Shown one piece after another: positions 47,214 through 59,597 of a stretch of DNA of 64,000 bases. Within the stretch, counting starts at the first letter, position 1, and every line of letters starts with the position of its first letter. This stretch comes from Cricetomys ansorgei (lineage: Eukaryota > Chordata > Mammalia > Rodentia > Nesomyidae): assembly GCA_026225945.1 (NCBI GenBank), contig JAMJFZ010000879.1, positions 932,001-996,000 on the forward strand, read 5' to 3'. Made by a program: the position numbers and the translations under genes. The notes under the pieces are model-generated. The model was not told the DNA's origin. It was given only the letters and a program-made list of their open reading frames with translations, and did no database searches.

Positions 47214-47629
47214 TGCTGTTACTTCTTGCCTGAGGGCGAAAATATTCTCCTCGGCCTAAGTATACATATAATAATATTTCATGAGAAAATGAAAGTCTGA
47301 GAAAATTACATAAAGATTGATTTTGTTTTCACATGTATGATGCTTTGACTCTAACAGATAATTGCAAACATACATTAACACAGATAGATTGAGTTACATG
47401 CATCTTAAACAGGAATGAAAAATTCATTCTTTTCTTTCTTCTATTGGAGTTTTTTTTACAATGAATCCATTTGTCCATAGTACCAAATATGAATTAGCCA
47501 ATAAACTATTCTCATTAATTTGGTCAACATGCTAGGGGTGAGATCAAAATTTACTTCCATCTGCCACTCATCAACACCCATTGTCCTTGTGTTCTGCTCA
47601 TGTATGCCCGACATCCCAATGGACAGTTG
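47214..47629. other. Single-copy or weakly L1-like DNA
   Basis: The stretch leads into an L1 3' end and may include more of it, but I cannot recognise landmarks. Confidence 0.35.
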
Positions 47630-47868
47630 ATACCTTCTGGGAGAGGGAGTCAATGTTTATTAGGGTGTGGCTCCTGGTAGGTGGATCATGCTTCAGTTAA
47701 TGGACCCTCACAAATTGGACTCTTTGGATTATTAGGAAAAAAAAAAAAGACATGAAGATTGATGCAATTTGGAGGTGGAATAGATTTGGGGATAAGAATG
47801 AGGTTGAATAAGATAAAAAACATTGTACCACATTCTCAAAGAATTAATAGCTAATTTTAAAAATATCC
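47630..47868 (+). mobile_element. Rodent L1 3' UTR, 5'-truncated
   Basis: TAGGGTGTGGCTCCTGGTAG, GATCATGCTTCAGTTAATGG, CAAATTGGACTCTTTGG, AAAAAGACATGAAGATTG and CACATTCTCAAAGAATTAAT give the order of a rodent L1 3' end in sense orientation. Confidence 0.78.
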
Positions 47869-48027
47869 CAACAGGGTTGACTTTAGTGATAAGAAGGATA
47901 CAGTAAACAGGGAACAGAGTTACTAATATGCGATGTCAGAGTAGTTCTTTGACTCATAACAAAACAGGTAGAAGAGAAATAGTTAAAATTTTTTGATAGA
48001 ATGCCAAGTTAAGATCATTGACACAAC

Positions 48028-48410
48028 TGTATATTAGTTCCCTTTTTATTGTTGTAACAAGATACCTGAGAGGAGCAGTTTAAATAGAGAATAGTTCATC
48101 TTGGCTCGCAATGTTAGGGTAATCACATAAAGGAAGACAGTGACGAGATTGGTTCTCACTGTGGTGCCCAAAACATCAGACAGATCGCCACACTGATTCC
48201 ATGTTCGGAAAGCAAAGAATGATCAATGTTGGTGTTGAGCTCCATTTTTATTCAGTCTGGGACCCCAGTTCCTGGATGATGACATCCACATGATCTCCCC
48301 TCTTTGGTGAAACTTTCTTTTTAAAAAACACCCTCATAGACACATTCACTGATGTATTTTCATGGCAAGTCTAAATCTAGTCAAGCCGTCAGGGAATATT
48401 AACCACCACA
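48028..48410 (-). mobile_element. ERVL-type LTR (RMER15/MLT2-like), antisense
   Basis: The left end is the complement of a CTAATACA-type LTR end (TGTATATTAGTTCCC), then TTGTTGTAACAAGATACCTG, TTTTTATTCAGTCTGGGACC, CAGTTCCTGGATGATGACAT, CTAGTCAAGCCGTCAGGG and a right end TTAACCACCACA. The length (about 380 bp) is close to a complete LTR. Confidence 0.75.
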
Positions 48411-49094
48411 ACTCCATTCGCTGTCACTTTGACAGCCACGTACGTCATTTTAAATCATATCATTCCACTCCATTACCCTTAAAGTTTCATTGTCATTTCA
48501 TAACGCGATATGCATTTTGTCCATCTCTAAAAATCTCCAAAACTCTTTAATAGTCTAAACACTGGGTTGATAAAAGCATAGCAAGAAGAGATCAGAACAA
48601 AGCAATAACTACACCAAGCAGGACAAATACTAAGCCCTTCACTTCCGTGTCTACCATGAGGCATCTTGATGGAATCACCTTCACTCTGATTGACACAGGC
48701 AGCCTCACCCTTCCAACTCTGCTGCCTGTAGTACATGTGATCTCATGCTGGCTTTACTCCCTGCCTCCCATTTTCCTCAGAGAGCGTTCTAGTGTTAGGG
48801 ATTCCAAGGTCTTGGGGTTTCTGTTGTAACTTAGGCTCCAGCACAGTGTAAATGGCCTCTTGCAGTTTTCTTGCAGGGAATCTGACACTGTAACTTACTG
48901 CATGGCCTAAATAGTTTTTCAGAACCTTGGCACAGGCCTTCCTGGGTGCTCACTCTTGCATCTTTCATCCTTGTAAAAGCAGTATCACAGGAACGATGCT
49001 GTCAATTCTAGATGCAGTCTGGCTCCCTTGGACCACACTTGAAGTGACCTATGTCTGTCTTAAAGGCTAACCTTGGGAAGATAGTGCTCTAGAT
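48411..49094. other. Single-copy DNA
   Basis: Overlapping 60-69-codon frames occur on both strands (48527-48829), without domains. No repeat was recognised. Confidence 0.42.
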
Positions 49095-49312
49095 CAGCAG
49101 TTCTCAATCTGTGGGTCTCGACCCCTTTGAGGGTCGAATGATCCTTTCACAGGGGTTACCTAAGACCATGTGTGTATCAGATGTTTACATTATGATTCAT
49201 AACAGTGGCAACATTACGGTTGTAAAATAGCAATGAAAATGATTTTATGGTTGGGGGTCACCACAACGTGGGGATTTACCGTACTAAAGGATGGCATTAG
49301 AGAATTTTTTAA
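49095..49312 (+). mobile_element. URR1-like hAT element, 3' end degraded
   Basis: It starts CAGCAGTTCTCAATCTGTGG, then GGTCTCGACCCCTTTGAGGG, TCCTTTCACAGGGGTTACC, ACATTATGATTCATAACAGT and ATGGTTGGGGGTCACCACAA. The right terminal inverted repeat is not recognisable, so no target-site duplication can be defined. It is the same family and orientation as 1393-1619. Confidence 0.88.
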
Positions 49313-50030
49313 GCTGGGATCTTATCTCACATCAAGTTCTCTGGTCTTAAACGAATTTGCATGTGAACAAGTTGCATGTTTTGTTGGGTGGGATCTTGTG
49401 CTCAGATGCTTCAGGGCATCTTTCCTATTGTTACAGCCAAGAACTAGAACTTGAGATTTATCTAGTGGTGCTATATTCCCTTTAATAGTTACAGATACTT
49501 TGTATTCTCACTATCTGCAACTTTAATCTCACTCATTCTTACTTTCTTGCCAAACTGTACATTTTAATATCTTATTGCTCTTTCTTTTTCATTGAAGAAC
49601 TGAGTAATAGTGAAAGGTAATGTCACAGCCTAAATGCTTTCCTGTCTTTAAATTTATTCTAGTGAAGAAATATTAATTAATCTTTTCATTACCTTTGAAG
49701 TTAGTCTCAATGAAGCTCTCTGGATACAGACAGAATGAAGCCAGATTCTTTGCGAGAACAGAACAGGAGTGGCCTACCCAGTTCCTGATAGATTCATTGT
49801 TCCCCACTGAAGCCTCAGAAGCTGGGCCCCATTGTCTGCATTTCTTTCCGCTTTCTAGATTTCCAACTTGTCATCAGAGTGGCCCAGCAAGCTCTCCTTA
49901 CACCATACGAGGGCTTCTTTATCGTAAAGTTCCAAGCTCTTCCACGTCCCTTCCACGAACCAGTTCCAAAGCCTCTGAGCCACGCAGTCAGCTCATCACA
50001 GCATTGACCCCATTCTCAAGAACACTTTTC
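49313..50030. other. Single-copy DNA with a possible MIR remnant
   Basis: TCATTGAAGAACTGAGTAAT followed by GGTAATGTCACAGCC at about 49590-49632 resembles an antisense MIR core but is short. The 117-codon frame (49695-50048) runs into the following LTR and has no domain. Confidence 0.4.
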
Positions 50031-50423
50031 TGTATTTGTTACCTTTAGACAAAATATCTGATAAAACCACAAGAAACGCTTTAAGAAAGAAAGGATTTAT
50101 TTTAGCTCACAATTTGAGGAAGAAGTTGTGGTGGAAGGAGAGAGTCTGGCTGTGACAACAGGGGCATCAGGCAGCTGGTCATACTTTGTCCACAGTCAAA
50201 AAAAAAAAAAAAGAAAGATCTAAGCAACATAGTGCTCAGTGTGTTTGTTCTTTTTTATCCAGTCTTTTTCAACCCAGCCTATGGGATGATGCCACCTATA
50301 TTAAAGATAGGTCTCACCTCCTTAGTTAACCTTGTCTGGAACTACTCTCACAAATACCACTGGTTTGTGTTTCCATGGTGATTCTAAATCCGGTCAGGTT
50401 GCTTCTGAAGATTAACCGTAACA
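50031..50423 (-). mobile_element. ERVL-type LTR (RMER15/MLT2-like), antisense
   Basis: It begins TGTATTTGTTACC, then AAGAAAGGATTTATTTTAGC, GGAGAGAGTCTGGCTGTG, TCAGGCAGCTGGTCATACTT, TTATCCAGTCTTTTTC, GCCTATGGGATGATGCCACC, CATGGTGATTCTAAATCCGG and ends ATTAACCGTAACA. An internal A-run (about 50189-50203) is present. It is a second copy of the family at 48028 in the same orientation, 1.6 kb away. Confidence 0.78.
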
Positions 50424-50479
50424 GACTGCCTGCTCACTTTGTATCATGGATAGTGGAAAGGCTTAGTCTATAGTACACT

Positions 50480-51190
50480 TTATTCATTCTGTTTATTCAC
50501 TATTTATTGAATTGAGTGTTTTAGACAAGAATCTCTATCTTCATAGAGTTTGCATTCTGACAGTATAGGGATACTATGTAAATGAATGAATCTTTTAATG
50601 CTATCTGTTTGTAATGGAGAAATCCAACTACAAAAATGCATAGTCAGCAACTGTAATTGGAGTGTGTTAAGACTGTATATAGGGTGATCAAAGAAAGTTT
50701 TCTGAGAAAATATGATTGAACAAAAGAGTAAATGTGGCCAAGGAGACAAATTGTGTGATTCTCTGAATGCTGAATGCTTTGACAGTATTCTCACAGAGGG
50801 GGCATCGGCTCCGCCAGCACTGAGTGGGATCCAGGTCCATGTTCAAAGTCTGGCAAGTAAAGCCAAATTGGGTAAGTTTGGTGAGTGAAGGCTGACTGAG
50901 GACAGGATTCAGAAATAAGTCAGTTAGAACCCAGGGGCCATTTTCAGGACTGTGGTTTTTCTTAGAATTAGAGAGCCAGTCTCAGCAAAAAGCATTATCG
51001 TAGTCTGACTTAAAATTTAAAATAATTTTACTGTCTTCTACCTGAAGGATCACAACATGAGAGTTTGAATACGAGTCCATTGCAAGTGGCTCGGAGGACA
51101 GAAGAGAAGTTGGGGTCATGGCCAACATGATGATGGCAGTCAGGTGGATGGATGGACTATTGGAAATGTAAATGCATCTAATTGCAATAT
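50480..51190 (-). mobile_element. L2 LINE, antisense (ancient)
   Basis: TCACTATTTATTGAATTGAG, CTTCATAGAGTTTGCATTCT, TATATAGGGTGATCAAAGAA, TTTCTGAGAAAATATGATTG, AACAAAAGAGTAAATGTGGC and GTCATGGCCAACATGATGAT follow the complement of the L2 3' region and end of its ORF. It is unusually long for an L2 remnant in rodent DNA. No coding frame survives. Confidence 0.62.
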
Positions 51191-53648
51191 GTTAGGTCAG
51201 CAGTACTACGGTTCTCCTGGCTTTGAGGAAGTACAGTTTCCTGGAAATTCTTTATTACCTTATTAAGCAAGGGGAAAATAATTTCAAGTGGTCTCTCGAG
51301 TCTCGTCTCACTTCACCATCCTCAGCCTGACTGGAATGCCAGGGCTCAGCAACTCTGTGGGATGACTAGGTAGACCAAAACAATGATTTCTTCTTCCATA
51401 CTCATTTAGGAATGTTGTACTTGGCACAATGGATTTCCAGTAGCTAAAGGCTCATTTCCTTGGATCAACATACAATCTGGCAGTTAACAAAGACTTTCCT
51501 GATCAACCTTAAGATATGGTGTGAGCTGCTTAGGAAGATGCAGTGCAGAGCCACGGAAACCCAATGAAATACTGAACGCATGCTTCATGTGGAGCCAGTG
51601 CTGTTCAGTCCTGATCAGCTTTTGATGAAAAGGTAACATTAAGTAGAGACAATCAACTTACAGTTCTCCAGAAGACCACAGAGTCTTCTTTTCTTATCCA
51701 GAAAGCAGTATTGCTTGATAGCAGTGAAAGCAGATAAATGTCCGCACACCTTCATGGTATAATTGCTTTCTTCATTGACACCCCATGTTATATCTGAGGC
51801 TTCACTAATATTTCCTAATTACTTATGTGTGAATAGCTTCAATCTCGGTCCCAATTTTAAATTCCTTAAGAGAAAATGGTACATTATGGGGTACCTTCAG
51901 AATTTTCACAAACATTTTAGACCCTCTAAGTATTTTACACAATTTATACATCTTTTCATTGTTCAAAACCAAGTGAGGCTGTGTGTATTGGAGATTATTC
52001 TGAGGCAACAAAACACACAGCTTTCTGGACATTATCACTAGAATCTCCCTGGCCATGCCATGAACGTGAGAATTTTCCTCTTCCATGTTCATTTGTATAG
52101 AATGGTGGGGACAGTATGAGCAGGGTTTGAGGCAGAATACTAGAGATCATGCAAAGAGAAGCATATGTAGATACTGAAGCACAAACGACAAGAAGGCAGC
52201 CCAAACAACAACTGTGTGTCGAACCCTGTGATCATCACATCATGTGTTTTCACCCACTTAATGTCACAATTTCTAGGCACGGTAATGAACAGGAGTTTTT
52301 ACTATGTGTGAGCATGCTGTAAAATGCTTGCTAAGTATGAAATATTTCTCTGATTTCATGAATGAAAACTAGAGGCCAATATGTCTATAAGCAAAGGTTT
52401 CCTGTGAGATTTTTCTGCTATTAAAAGTTATGTTCTTACATTGCCACCACACAGTGAACCTACATCATGTCATAAGCACAAACAAATGTGTCTCCCGCTG
52501 TGTGTCGATTTGTACATGCTCGGTATTATTTCAGGAAAATAGTTTCGCTGCAAGTTATCTGCACCCTTGTAGTGGCATACCCAGGATGTGTGCATTGTTC
52601 GGGTTTCTGTCGCCAGTGATCACACAGATCACACAGTGATTCATTCATTATTGCCACAAGAGCATCAAATATGGCACAGGATTTCTAAGATAACATAACC
52701 TTCTTTCAAGCAAAGTAGTGGTGGGAGCTTTTGATAAATTGGTGCGTCACTTAAATATTGCAGATTGCAGCCTTCCAGCTTTAAGTTAACAATCTTCATT
52801 ATACTAAAAAATGCTTTGTGTATTATATTTTAGTTAAGATACAATACATTCATCATGTACACAATTTTATTAATATACCTACATGTGTATCTTAGTGACA
52901 TAATCATGCCAATATAAATATTTTTATTCACTTTCATTTATTTTCTATTGAATACAATTCTTGATCTTTTGTTATTCCCTTTTATGTATAGGGTTTGTGC
53001 AATTGCTTGAAATAAACATATAAATGACACAGAAAGGGCATATTGCATTGTTTCAAAATAAGGGCATATAATTATATCAATAAGGTTATGAATTCAAGGG
53101 AAGTTGTTATTAAGAAATATACTATTTGACTATGTAGCTTTTAAAGTTAGGTATTAAAATGAATGCTGTTAGTGCAAGTAAATCAACATTTTAAAGTTGA
53201 TAATAAATTAGGAAACCCTTGTTGAGTCTCCGTTCCTACATACCAGTGATTCATTCATCTGGTTGTTGTTTGTGCATGAATCTTCCATCATTCCCAAAAC
53301 ACCAAGATTGTATTGTTTAGACTCACTTTTTCTAATATAGTCTTAAGAAAATATTTTGGAACACAAATCCAGCTTTAACTCATATAAACAAATGTGTATA
53401 ACTTCCTTGGGAAAGGTCATCTGCTTAAATTGTTTTTGAGGGAAGTAATTGATTTTCTTGGCAGATTTGGCAAAAATAGCAAAGTCTTGATTGTCTTATC
53501 TGAAGGTCATGTCCTTTTCAGGAATCATCAGTGAATAGCACAGATTAAGTTGAATTCAAGTTGCCTGGGACTCTTTTATTATGTGGCTGTTATATACAAC
53601 CACACGGTTTATATTATCCACAATGGTAAACGATAAGCCAATACTATG
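51191..53648. other. AT-rich single-copy DNA
   Basis: Overlapping frames at 51763-52204 on both strands have no domains. The AT content rises after about 52740. No gene or repeat family was recognised. Confidence 0.42.
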
Positions 53649-53649
53649 C

Positions 53650-53723
<74 letters not shown>

Positions 53724-53724
53724 G
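53649..53724 (+). repeat. (CT)n microsatellite, about 76 bp
   Basis: Nearly uninterrupted CT dinucleotides with single TTT or CCC breaks. The antisense Arg/Glu-repeat frame (53556-53894) is an artefact of it. Confidence 0.95.
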
Positions 53725-53810
53725 TGTTTATAAAAACATGTAACAAAAGATAAATATTTTCCAGATGAAGACAGAACAAGACAGACAGACATTAATAATA
53801 TTTTTCTTGG

Positions 53811-54020
53811 GGGATGGAGAGAGTTAAGACCATTGGCTGTTCTTTCAATGGACTCAAGCTCAATTCTCAGTACCATGGAGAGGCCCACAACCATTTACAA
53901 ATTCACTTCAGGAGAGCAGATGTTCAGTTTTAGCTTCCCCAAACATCAGAAATGCATGTAGTGCACAGACATAAATGCAGGCGAAACAGCCATACACATA
54001 CAATAAAGTACAAAAATAAG
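53811..54020 (+). mobile_element. B2/B3-class SINE, diverged
   Basis: GGGATGGAGAGAGTTAAGAC, CTCAATTCTCAGTACCATGG, AGGCCCACAACCATTTACAA, TCAGGAGAGCAGATGTTCAG and a GTAGTGCACAGACATAAATG tail ending in AATAAAG follow the order of a tRNA-derived B3/B2 SINE. Only box-like remnants of the pol III promoter remain. Confidence 0.75.
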
Positions 54021-56340
54021 ACTATCTCTCTCCTAATTTCCCATTTCTTGGTATTTCTATCACATTTTCTTCGTTAATTCTTGATTTTTGAAAATTCTAG
54101 AATTGATTAAAAGGTTCTCTTTTTGCTATGTTCCACATTTAAAGAAAGAATTTGAAAGCAAAATAAAAATTCAAATAAGAGAATAAAGAGATTTCTCAAT
54201 GGATTAGAATACAATAAACATCCTGCAAGTTTATTGCTAATCCAAAATTATTTTTATATATTCACTAGAGGAAATCTACAGGGACTTTTATTGTGAAGCA
54301 TTTGTTGGTAATACAAATTTACATACTATATGAAGCTTTCACAATATTAAACTATCAACTTTCACATATTATTTTTGCACATGCATTAGTGACATACTCA
54401 TTTTCATAGAAGTATGTAATTTTACTGTTTATTTTCTGGTCATTAATTACTTCTGTCCTATCCAAACTAATACAAGATTTCAAAAATCCACCCACTCAGA
54501 ACTATGCTACTCATATGTAAGGCTACAGTAAAACACTTTGTTTCTTTCACCAAAGATAATAGTATCCTCATTGTAGAAAGTATAAATTGATTAAAACATA
54601 TCCAATGAGTGTGAGTTTTCCATTATTATGTAAGTTGAAACTAATTTTCTAAACAATAAAGTAAGATCATATAAAGAGGAAAATGAATGCAATGGCGAGG
54701 GGTCTGGACAGCAGGTCTCACCGTGACCTGTGGACGGAATCGCTGGAAGGCGTCAGCTCCGGGGCAGGAGGTACTGAGGTTGAAATGCAGGCTTATCGCT
54801 GACGCTGCTTATCTCTTCTAGCTCTCTAATTTCTTGGACATTACATGGAACCTCCCCTGTACAGCCAAAAGCCTTAACTATTCTGTGCTACCCATGCCAC
54901 AAATTACAATCGGTGAAGTGCTTAGCATTAGCATATAATATGTTTTTAAAAATTGATATTTTCATAAAATTATTCCCAAATGACCTCTCCCCAAACAAAG
55001 TCATGTTTATATCAAAAATTGCAAAGTATTTTTAGGTCTTTCTATTTCAAGGATATCCACTGGAGATAAGTAGAAATCTCTCAGAAAGTTAAGAGATTTA
55101 TTTTCTACTGATGAGCATTTCTGGAGTATAAAATGTTTGAAGATCAACTAAGCTACCCTAAAGAGCTGGGAGCTTCTTGACATGCATAAGGTGAAGGTTA
55201 ATAACAACAGTGTTTTGGGAGAATTTCCCTTTCTGGTTACAGTGCCCCTTGTGATGATGTTTCTTGCTGATGGTCATGATTCTGTCAATTAACTTTTTCT
55301 TTAATTGATATTGACACAAGTATTACTTCCAAAATAATCAATTGATTCTGAAGGATTCATCATCATCAAAGTCTGAGATGTAGTTCACACATAATACAGG
55401 GAAGGTTGAAACTCTCCAATAAGGCAATCTGGGAACATGTGAGGAATCTTGCATTTTTAATGCAATGTCTGGGTGTCAGCCGTGAGGCTGATGCAATTGA
55501 GAGGATGCTTTTGCGGAAAAACAGTGTGAGTTTTGGTCTCTCTTTCATAGTTGTTGGTAACATTTGAACATTCTGAGCCATACCATAGGCAGAGTGAGAG
55601 CAAGCCCAGTAGACAAAGACTCCCGGGGTAAGGAAGGGTATGAGTAAGTAGTTATCCTGAAAATTACTGAAAGACAGGAGAAAAGGAGAAAGGAGACAAG
55701 AGGGAGGAGGAACATGTTTAAGCTATTCCACAAAATTAAAATATTTCTCTGGTGAAGGAGACTCAAAAGGAGTGGCTTCAATGGTTGGTTCTATCTGAGT
55801 CCAGCCGCAGCCAGTCACCAGTCAGCTCGCAGCAAAACACAGTGCAAAGGTAGCCACAAGTTTAGCTGCCAAAATGAATGAATGAACAAATGAACAAATG
55901 AATAAATCCTGTTTAGAATTCAAGTCAAGGGGCAGAATCAAATTTTATGCTATTATAGGACAGTCCACAAATATGAGGGCAAGATTATTTTAAGACACAG
56001 ACACTGGTCTATATTTGGTTTAGAAGAAAAGATGCCAAACAGGAAGTCATTTTGAATCATGTCATAAAATGGACAGTTCCAGGAACTAAGGGAGATAGAG
56101 CTTTGGAAGGAGAACACAGGTTCCTCAAGATAGCTGAAGGCTGCTTAGATAAAACTACTGATTCTATGGTCTCCAAAGTCTGAAGGGGGTGACAACTAGT
56201 GCTGTCCCACAGGGGAATGAACCAGGCACTGGGTTATGCAATTCATAGACATGAGATACCCTAAATTTCTATTATGCCTTAAAATTATTCCCATGCAAAA
56301 GAGGTAGCCAATTAGCTCTAGACAGTGTTTTCCAATTCTG
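54021..56340. other. AT-rich single-copy DNA with a GC-rich island
   Basis: A patch at 54690-54812 is much richer in GC and CpG (eight CpGs) than its surroundings. An (AATG)n tract lies at 55874-55907. Frames at 55366-55781 (minus strand) show no domain. Confidence 0.45.
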
Positions 56341-56542
56341 TATTTTAAGATTAAAATATATATTTATGTTTATGTATGTGCACATGTGTGTGAGTGTCTC
56401 CAGAGGCCAGACAAGGACATTAGGTTCCCTAGAGCTACAGTTACAAGTGGTTGATAGATACCCAACCTGGTGCTGGGAGGCGAAGCCTGGTCCTCTGCAA
56501 GAGTAGCAAGTGCTCTTAAGTACTGAGTCATCTCGTTATCTC
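56341..56542 (-). mobile_element. B3 SINE, antisense, diverged
   Basis: TATTTATGTTTATGTATGTG, TCTCCAGAGGCCAGACAAGG, AGGTTCCCTAGAGCTACAG, GGTCCTCTGCAAGAGTAGCA and AGTGCTCTTAAGTACTGAGT give the complement of a B3 element. Confidence 0.85.
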
Positions 56543-57539
56543 TTTGTTCCCATTTCTTTTGAAGTAACTTCAAATTAGGATCCTAGTAATATTTCATTCA
56601 ATAATTACTTACTAAGGGCAACACCACATTTTTGAGGCTCTCTCTGTTCCATTATGAGAACGGTGAACATAAACACTGAGCACAATATGGTTTTGTGGTT
56701 TAAGGTACCAGATCCGGAAAATATTTTACATTGCATCCTGAACCAATGTATATTAAGGACATTTCAATCAAGTAACTAAGAGTCAGCACTGAGGATTCTA
56801 TTATCTTTAGTGAAAGAAACAAAGTGTTTTAACACAGCCTTGCATATGAATAGTACTGAGTGGAGGAATTTTTGAAACCTTGTATTAGTGTAGATAGGAT
56901 TGAAGTAATTAATAACCAGAAAATAACAATAAAGTTATATACTTCTATGAAAATGAATATGTCACTAACATGTACAAAAATAATATGTGAAAGTCGATGG
57001 CTTAACATTGTGAAAGCATTATATAGTATAAACATTTTAAATTCTATTTATTTTACATTTTTAAAAATGAAGTACACACAAGTGTATTTGGCCATCAATC
57101 TTTCTATATTTTTCATCACAAGGAGCTTTTCCAAAATATTTTTAGATTATTCGAAACCCTGAAGCCTTTCTAGAATGAAATTTCAGAAGGGACAAATTCC
57201 AATTTCTTTTAGGTTGGTCTCCAAGCTCTAAGCAGAAAGATATAATTTATTTTCTATTCAGAATTTATTTTTTAAACGTATTGCTTTTTCTCATAAAAGA
57301 CACATTTTCAGAAAATCAGCCTAGGAATATCATTAGTTTTTATTCAGTTTGAAAATTTTTATAGCTATTTAAAAACAGTTGACACTGGCCTAATTCATTT
57401 TCATCCTTTCTTTGAAGCTGAGGCTTGTGACAGTTATGCTTCACATGAAACACCTAATAATGGCCACATTATCACTGGTGGGTAATTCTCTAAGGTGTCT
57501 TCTGAATACTTACCATAATTATTACCATCAATTATTTTT
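56543..57539. other. AT-rich single-copy DNA
   Basis: A 100-codon plus frame (56860-57162) is Ile/Lys-rich and follows from AT composition. No domain was seen. Confidence 0.42.
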
Positions 57540-58260
57540 GTAGATGTTTTTCTTTGGCATAAAAACATAATGCACACATCATAAGTGTCCTGTGGGAAAA
57601 ATCATACACAGTAAACACTTCACTAAGATTAGAAATAAATTGTTATCAGCATTTCAAAGTACTCCTTTTTTAAATCCTAAAAAACAAGTCCCCCATAGGT
57701 AACTACCATCTTGAATATTATCAACAGACTTTAGCCTTGGCTGTATGTTAATAGGGTAACAAATCTCCATCTTGTATCTGATATTTTTGCCAAAATCTAG
57801 GTTTGTATAGTTCATGGACATCATCGTATATTCTCATTAGACATCCATGCTATAGATAAATCACTGGTTATTCATTCAACTCATACAGGGTATCTTGTTT
57901 CCATTAGGACTACTGGGAATAGTATGTCTATGAACCTTCATATATGTGCTTTTGGGTCAATATATTGATGCATCCTGTTGGATAGACACATGGACATAGA
58001 ATTCCTAGGTCACGAATGCATTCAGTTTAGTCAATGATGTCAAAACGTTTTCTGAAGTTTTCCCAATATTTCTTCACACAGCCACATGTAGCAAGGTGTT
58101 TGCACCCTTAAATACACATACATATACACCATAAATACACATTGATACTCTATTACATTCATTTCAGTCATTCTGTTCAAAGTACTTTAGTATAAGTTTG
58201 TCCTTGAGAAATAAGGCAAACCACCATTTATTTGTTTACTGGCCTTCTGGTTATTTTCTT
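57540..58260 (-). mobile_element. Ancient L1M fragment, antisense
   Basis: TAGTATGTCTATGAACCTTC, CCTAGGTCACGAATGCATTC, AGTTTAGTCAATGATGTC, AACGTTTTCTGAAGTTTTCC and TTGTTTACTGGCCTTCTGG are the complement of L1 ORF2 near its 3' end (the 'nucleic-acid match to AATGCATATGTTCAGTTTAG' type region). The left part is less certain. No intact frame. Confidence 0.58.
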
Positions 58261-58300
58261 TGGTGAAACTAAATTACTACTTCAATAGTTGTGATTTGGT

Positions 58301-58853
58301 TGTGACTGCTAATCTTGGTTGTCAACTGCGTCTGGAATCAACACAGTTGATTGTTAAGTCCGTTGTTGAATTGTTAAGTCTGTCAACTTAACAAGCATCT
58401 GGTGTGGGCACACCTGTGAAGGATTTTCTTGATTGGATGACTTGAGGTTGGAAGTACCACCCTAAATCTTGACCAAAACTACAGGTTGGAGACTACATAC
58501 GAGGATACGGATTGCTTGCTTGTCCTTGCCTGTACTGGCAAGTTCATCTGTTCTGTTGCTGAAGCATTTTTCCCATTGGAATTGAAAACTACTTCTTTTG
58601 AATCCCAGTGTAGGCTAGACCTGCGGCTCTGTAGGACTCCTGTATCAGATTGGGACTGCTGAGACACCCAGCAGCATGGACGGAAACAACTACTGGATCC
58701 TTGGCAGTTCCAAGGATAGTCCAAGTTGTTGGACTATCCAACAATGACATCATATAAGCCACCCTAATAAATCTTCCATATGTATATGCATGTGTACGTA
58801 TGTGTATGTTCATTTAATCAGTTCTGATCCATTAGAGAACCCCTACTAATACA
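58301..58853 (+). mobile_element. ERVL LTR of MLT2 type
   Basis: It begins TGTGACTGCTAATCTTGGTT and GTCAAC and ends GAGAACCCCTACTAATACA, the diagnostic termini of MLT2-type ERVL LTRs. Between them lie a CACCTGTGAAGGATTTTCTT block, TTGATTGGATGA, and CCACCCTAATAAATC in the polyadenylation region. It is about 553 bp long. No matching 5-bp target duplication is visible. Two perfect hairpins lie inside it. Confidence 0.8.
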
Positions 58854-59447
58854 TCAATCTACTAGTCTATCTGTATTTCTCCTACTCTGTAGCTCTTCTA
58901 GAATTTCCACTCTCTTGCTAGTGATTAGTAGAAGATCTTGATTTTAGAGTAGGTCACTTTAGCAATATCTCATTACAGTTTCTGTTTTTAGCATTCCCTT
59001 TATGCTGCCCAATCAAACTGCTTCATTGCTTTCATATTCTTTGTTCAAATATCGAATGCCTTACAACCCAGAATGAACTGGGATTTTTGTCCTATATGCA
59101 TGTATGTTGGTTGAGCCCTCACCAACGTGATTCATGTTATGTAGTGTTAAAGTAATTTCTGAGCACAGTAATTAAGACATAATTTTTAAGAATTTATAGA
59201 ATACTTAAACCTCAGAAGAAAGTTTGCCTTTTATTGCTTTGGTCTTTTATTAAGGAAATGAAAAAGAATGTTACATTGTAATATTTTCATGATACTGAAC
59301 AGCGGATAGGCTTGCTGTGTGTGCGTTCTTGGGAAAATCGTTAACAGCCAGCTATAACTTAAGCCTTGTAAATACTTTGGTTTTGTTAAAGAAAAATGAC
59401 TCCCACAAAAATAAACAAGTTTTTACTTCCTTATTCATTTTCATTTG
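58854..59447. other. AT-rich single-copy DNA
   Basis: Nothing recognised. Confidence 0.42.
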
Positions 59448-59597
59448 GTTTCGGTATTTGTTTTGATAAAAGACCATGTGTTTTAGCCCAGTTTGGCCTG
59501 GAACTAGTGTGTATACCAGGCTGGCCTCAAACTTGTGGTGATCCTCCTGTCTCTGCCTCCCGTACAGGGATTACAGCCATGCACCACCAAATCCTGT
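59448..59597 (-). mobile_element. B1 SINE, antisense
   Basis: TTTTGATAAAAGACCATGTG, GCCTGGAACTAGTGTGTATA, CCAGGCTGGCCTCAAACTTG, GTGATCCTCCTGTCTCTGCC, AGGGATTACAGCCATGCACC mark an antisense B1. The frame at 59396-59662 (LxFGLELVCIPGWPQ) is the usual spurious B1 reading. Confidence 0.92.

Noticed and set aside
53556..53894. 112-codon minus-strand frame with Arg-Glu repeats.
   Set aside because: It runs through the CT microsatellite and a SINE.
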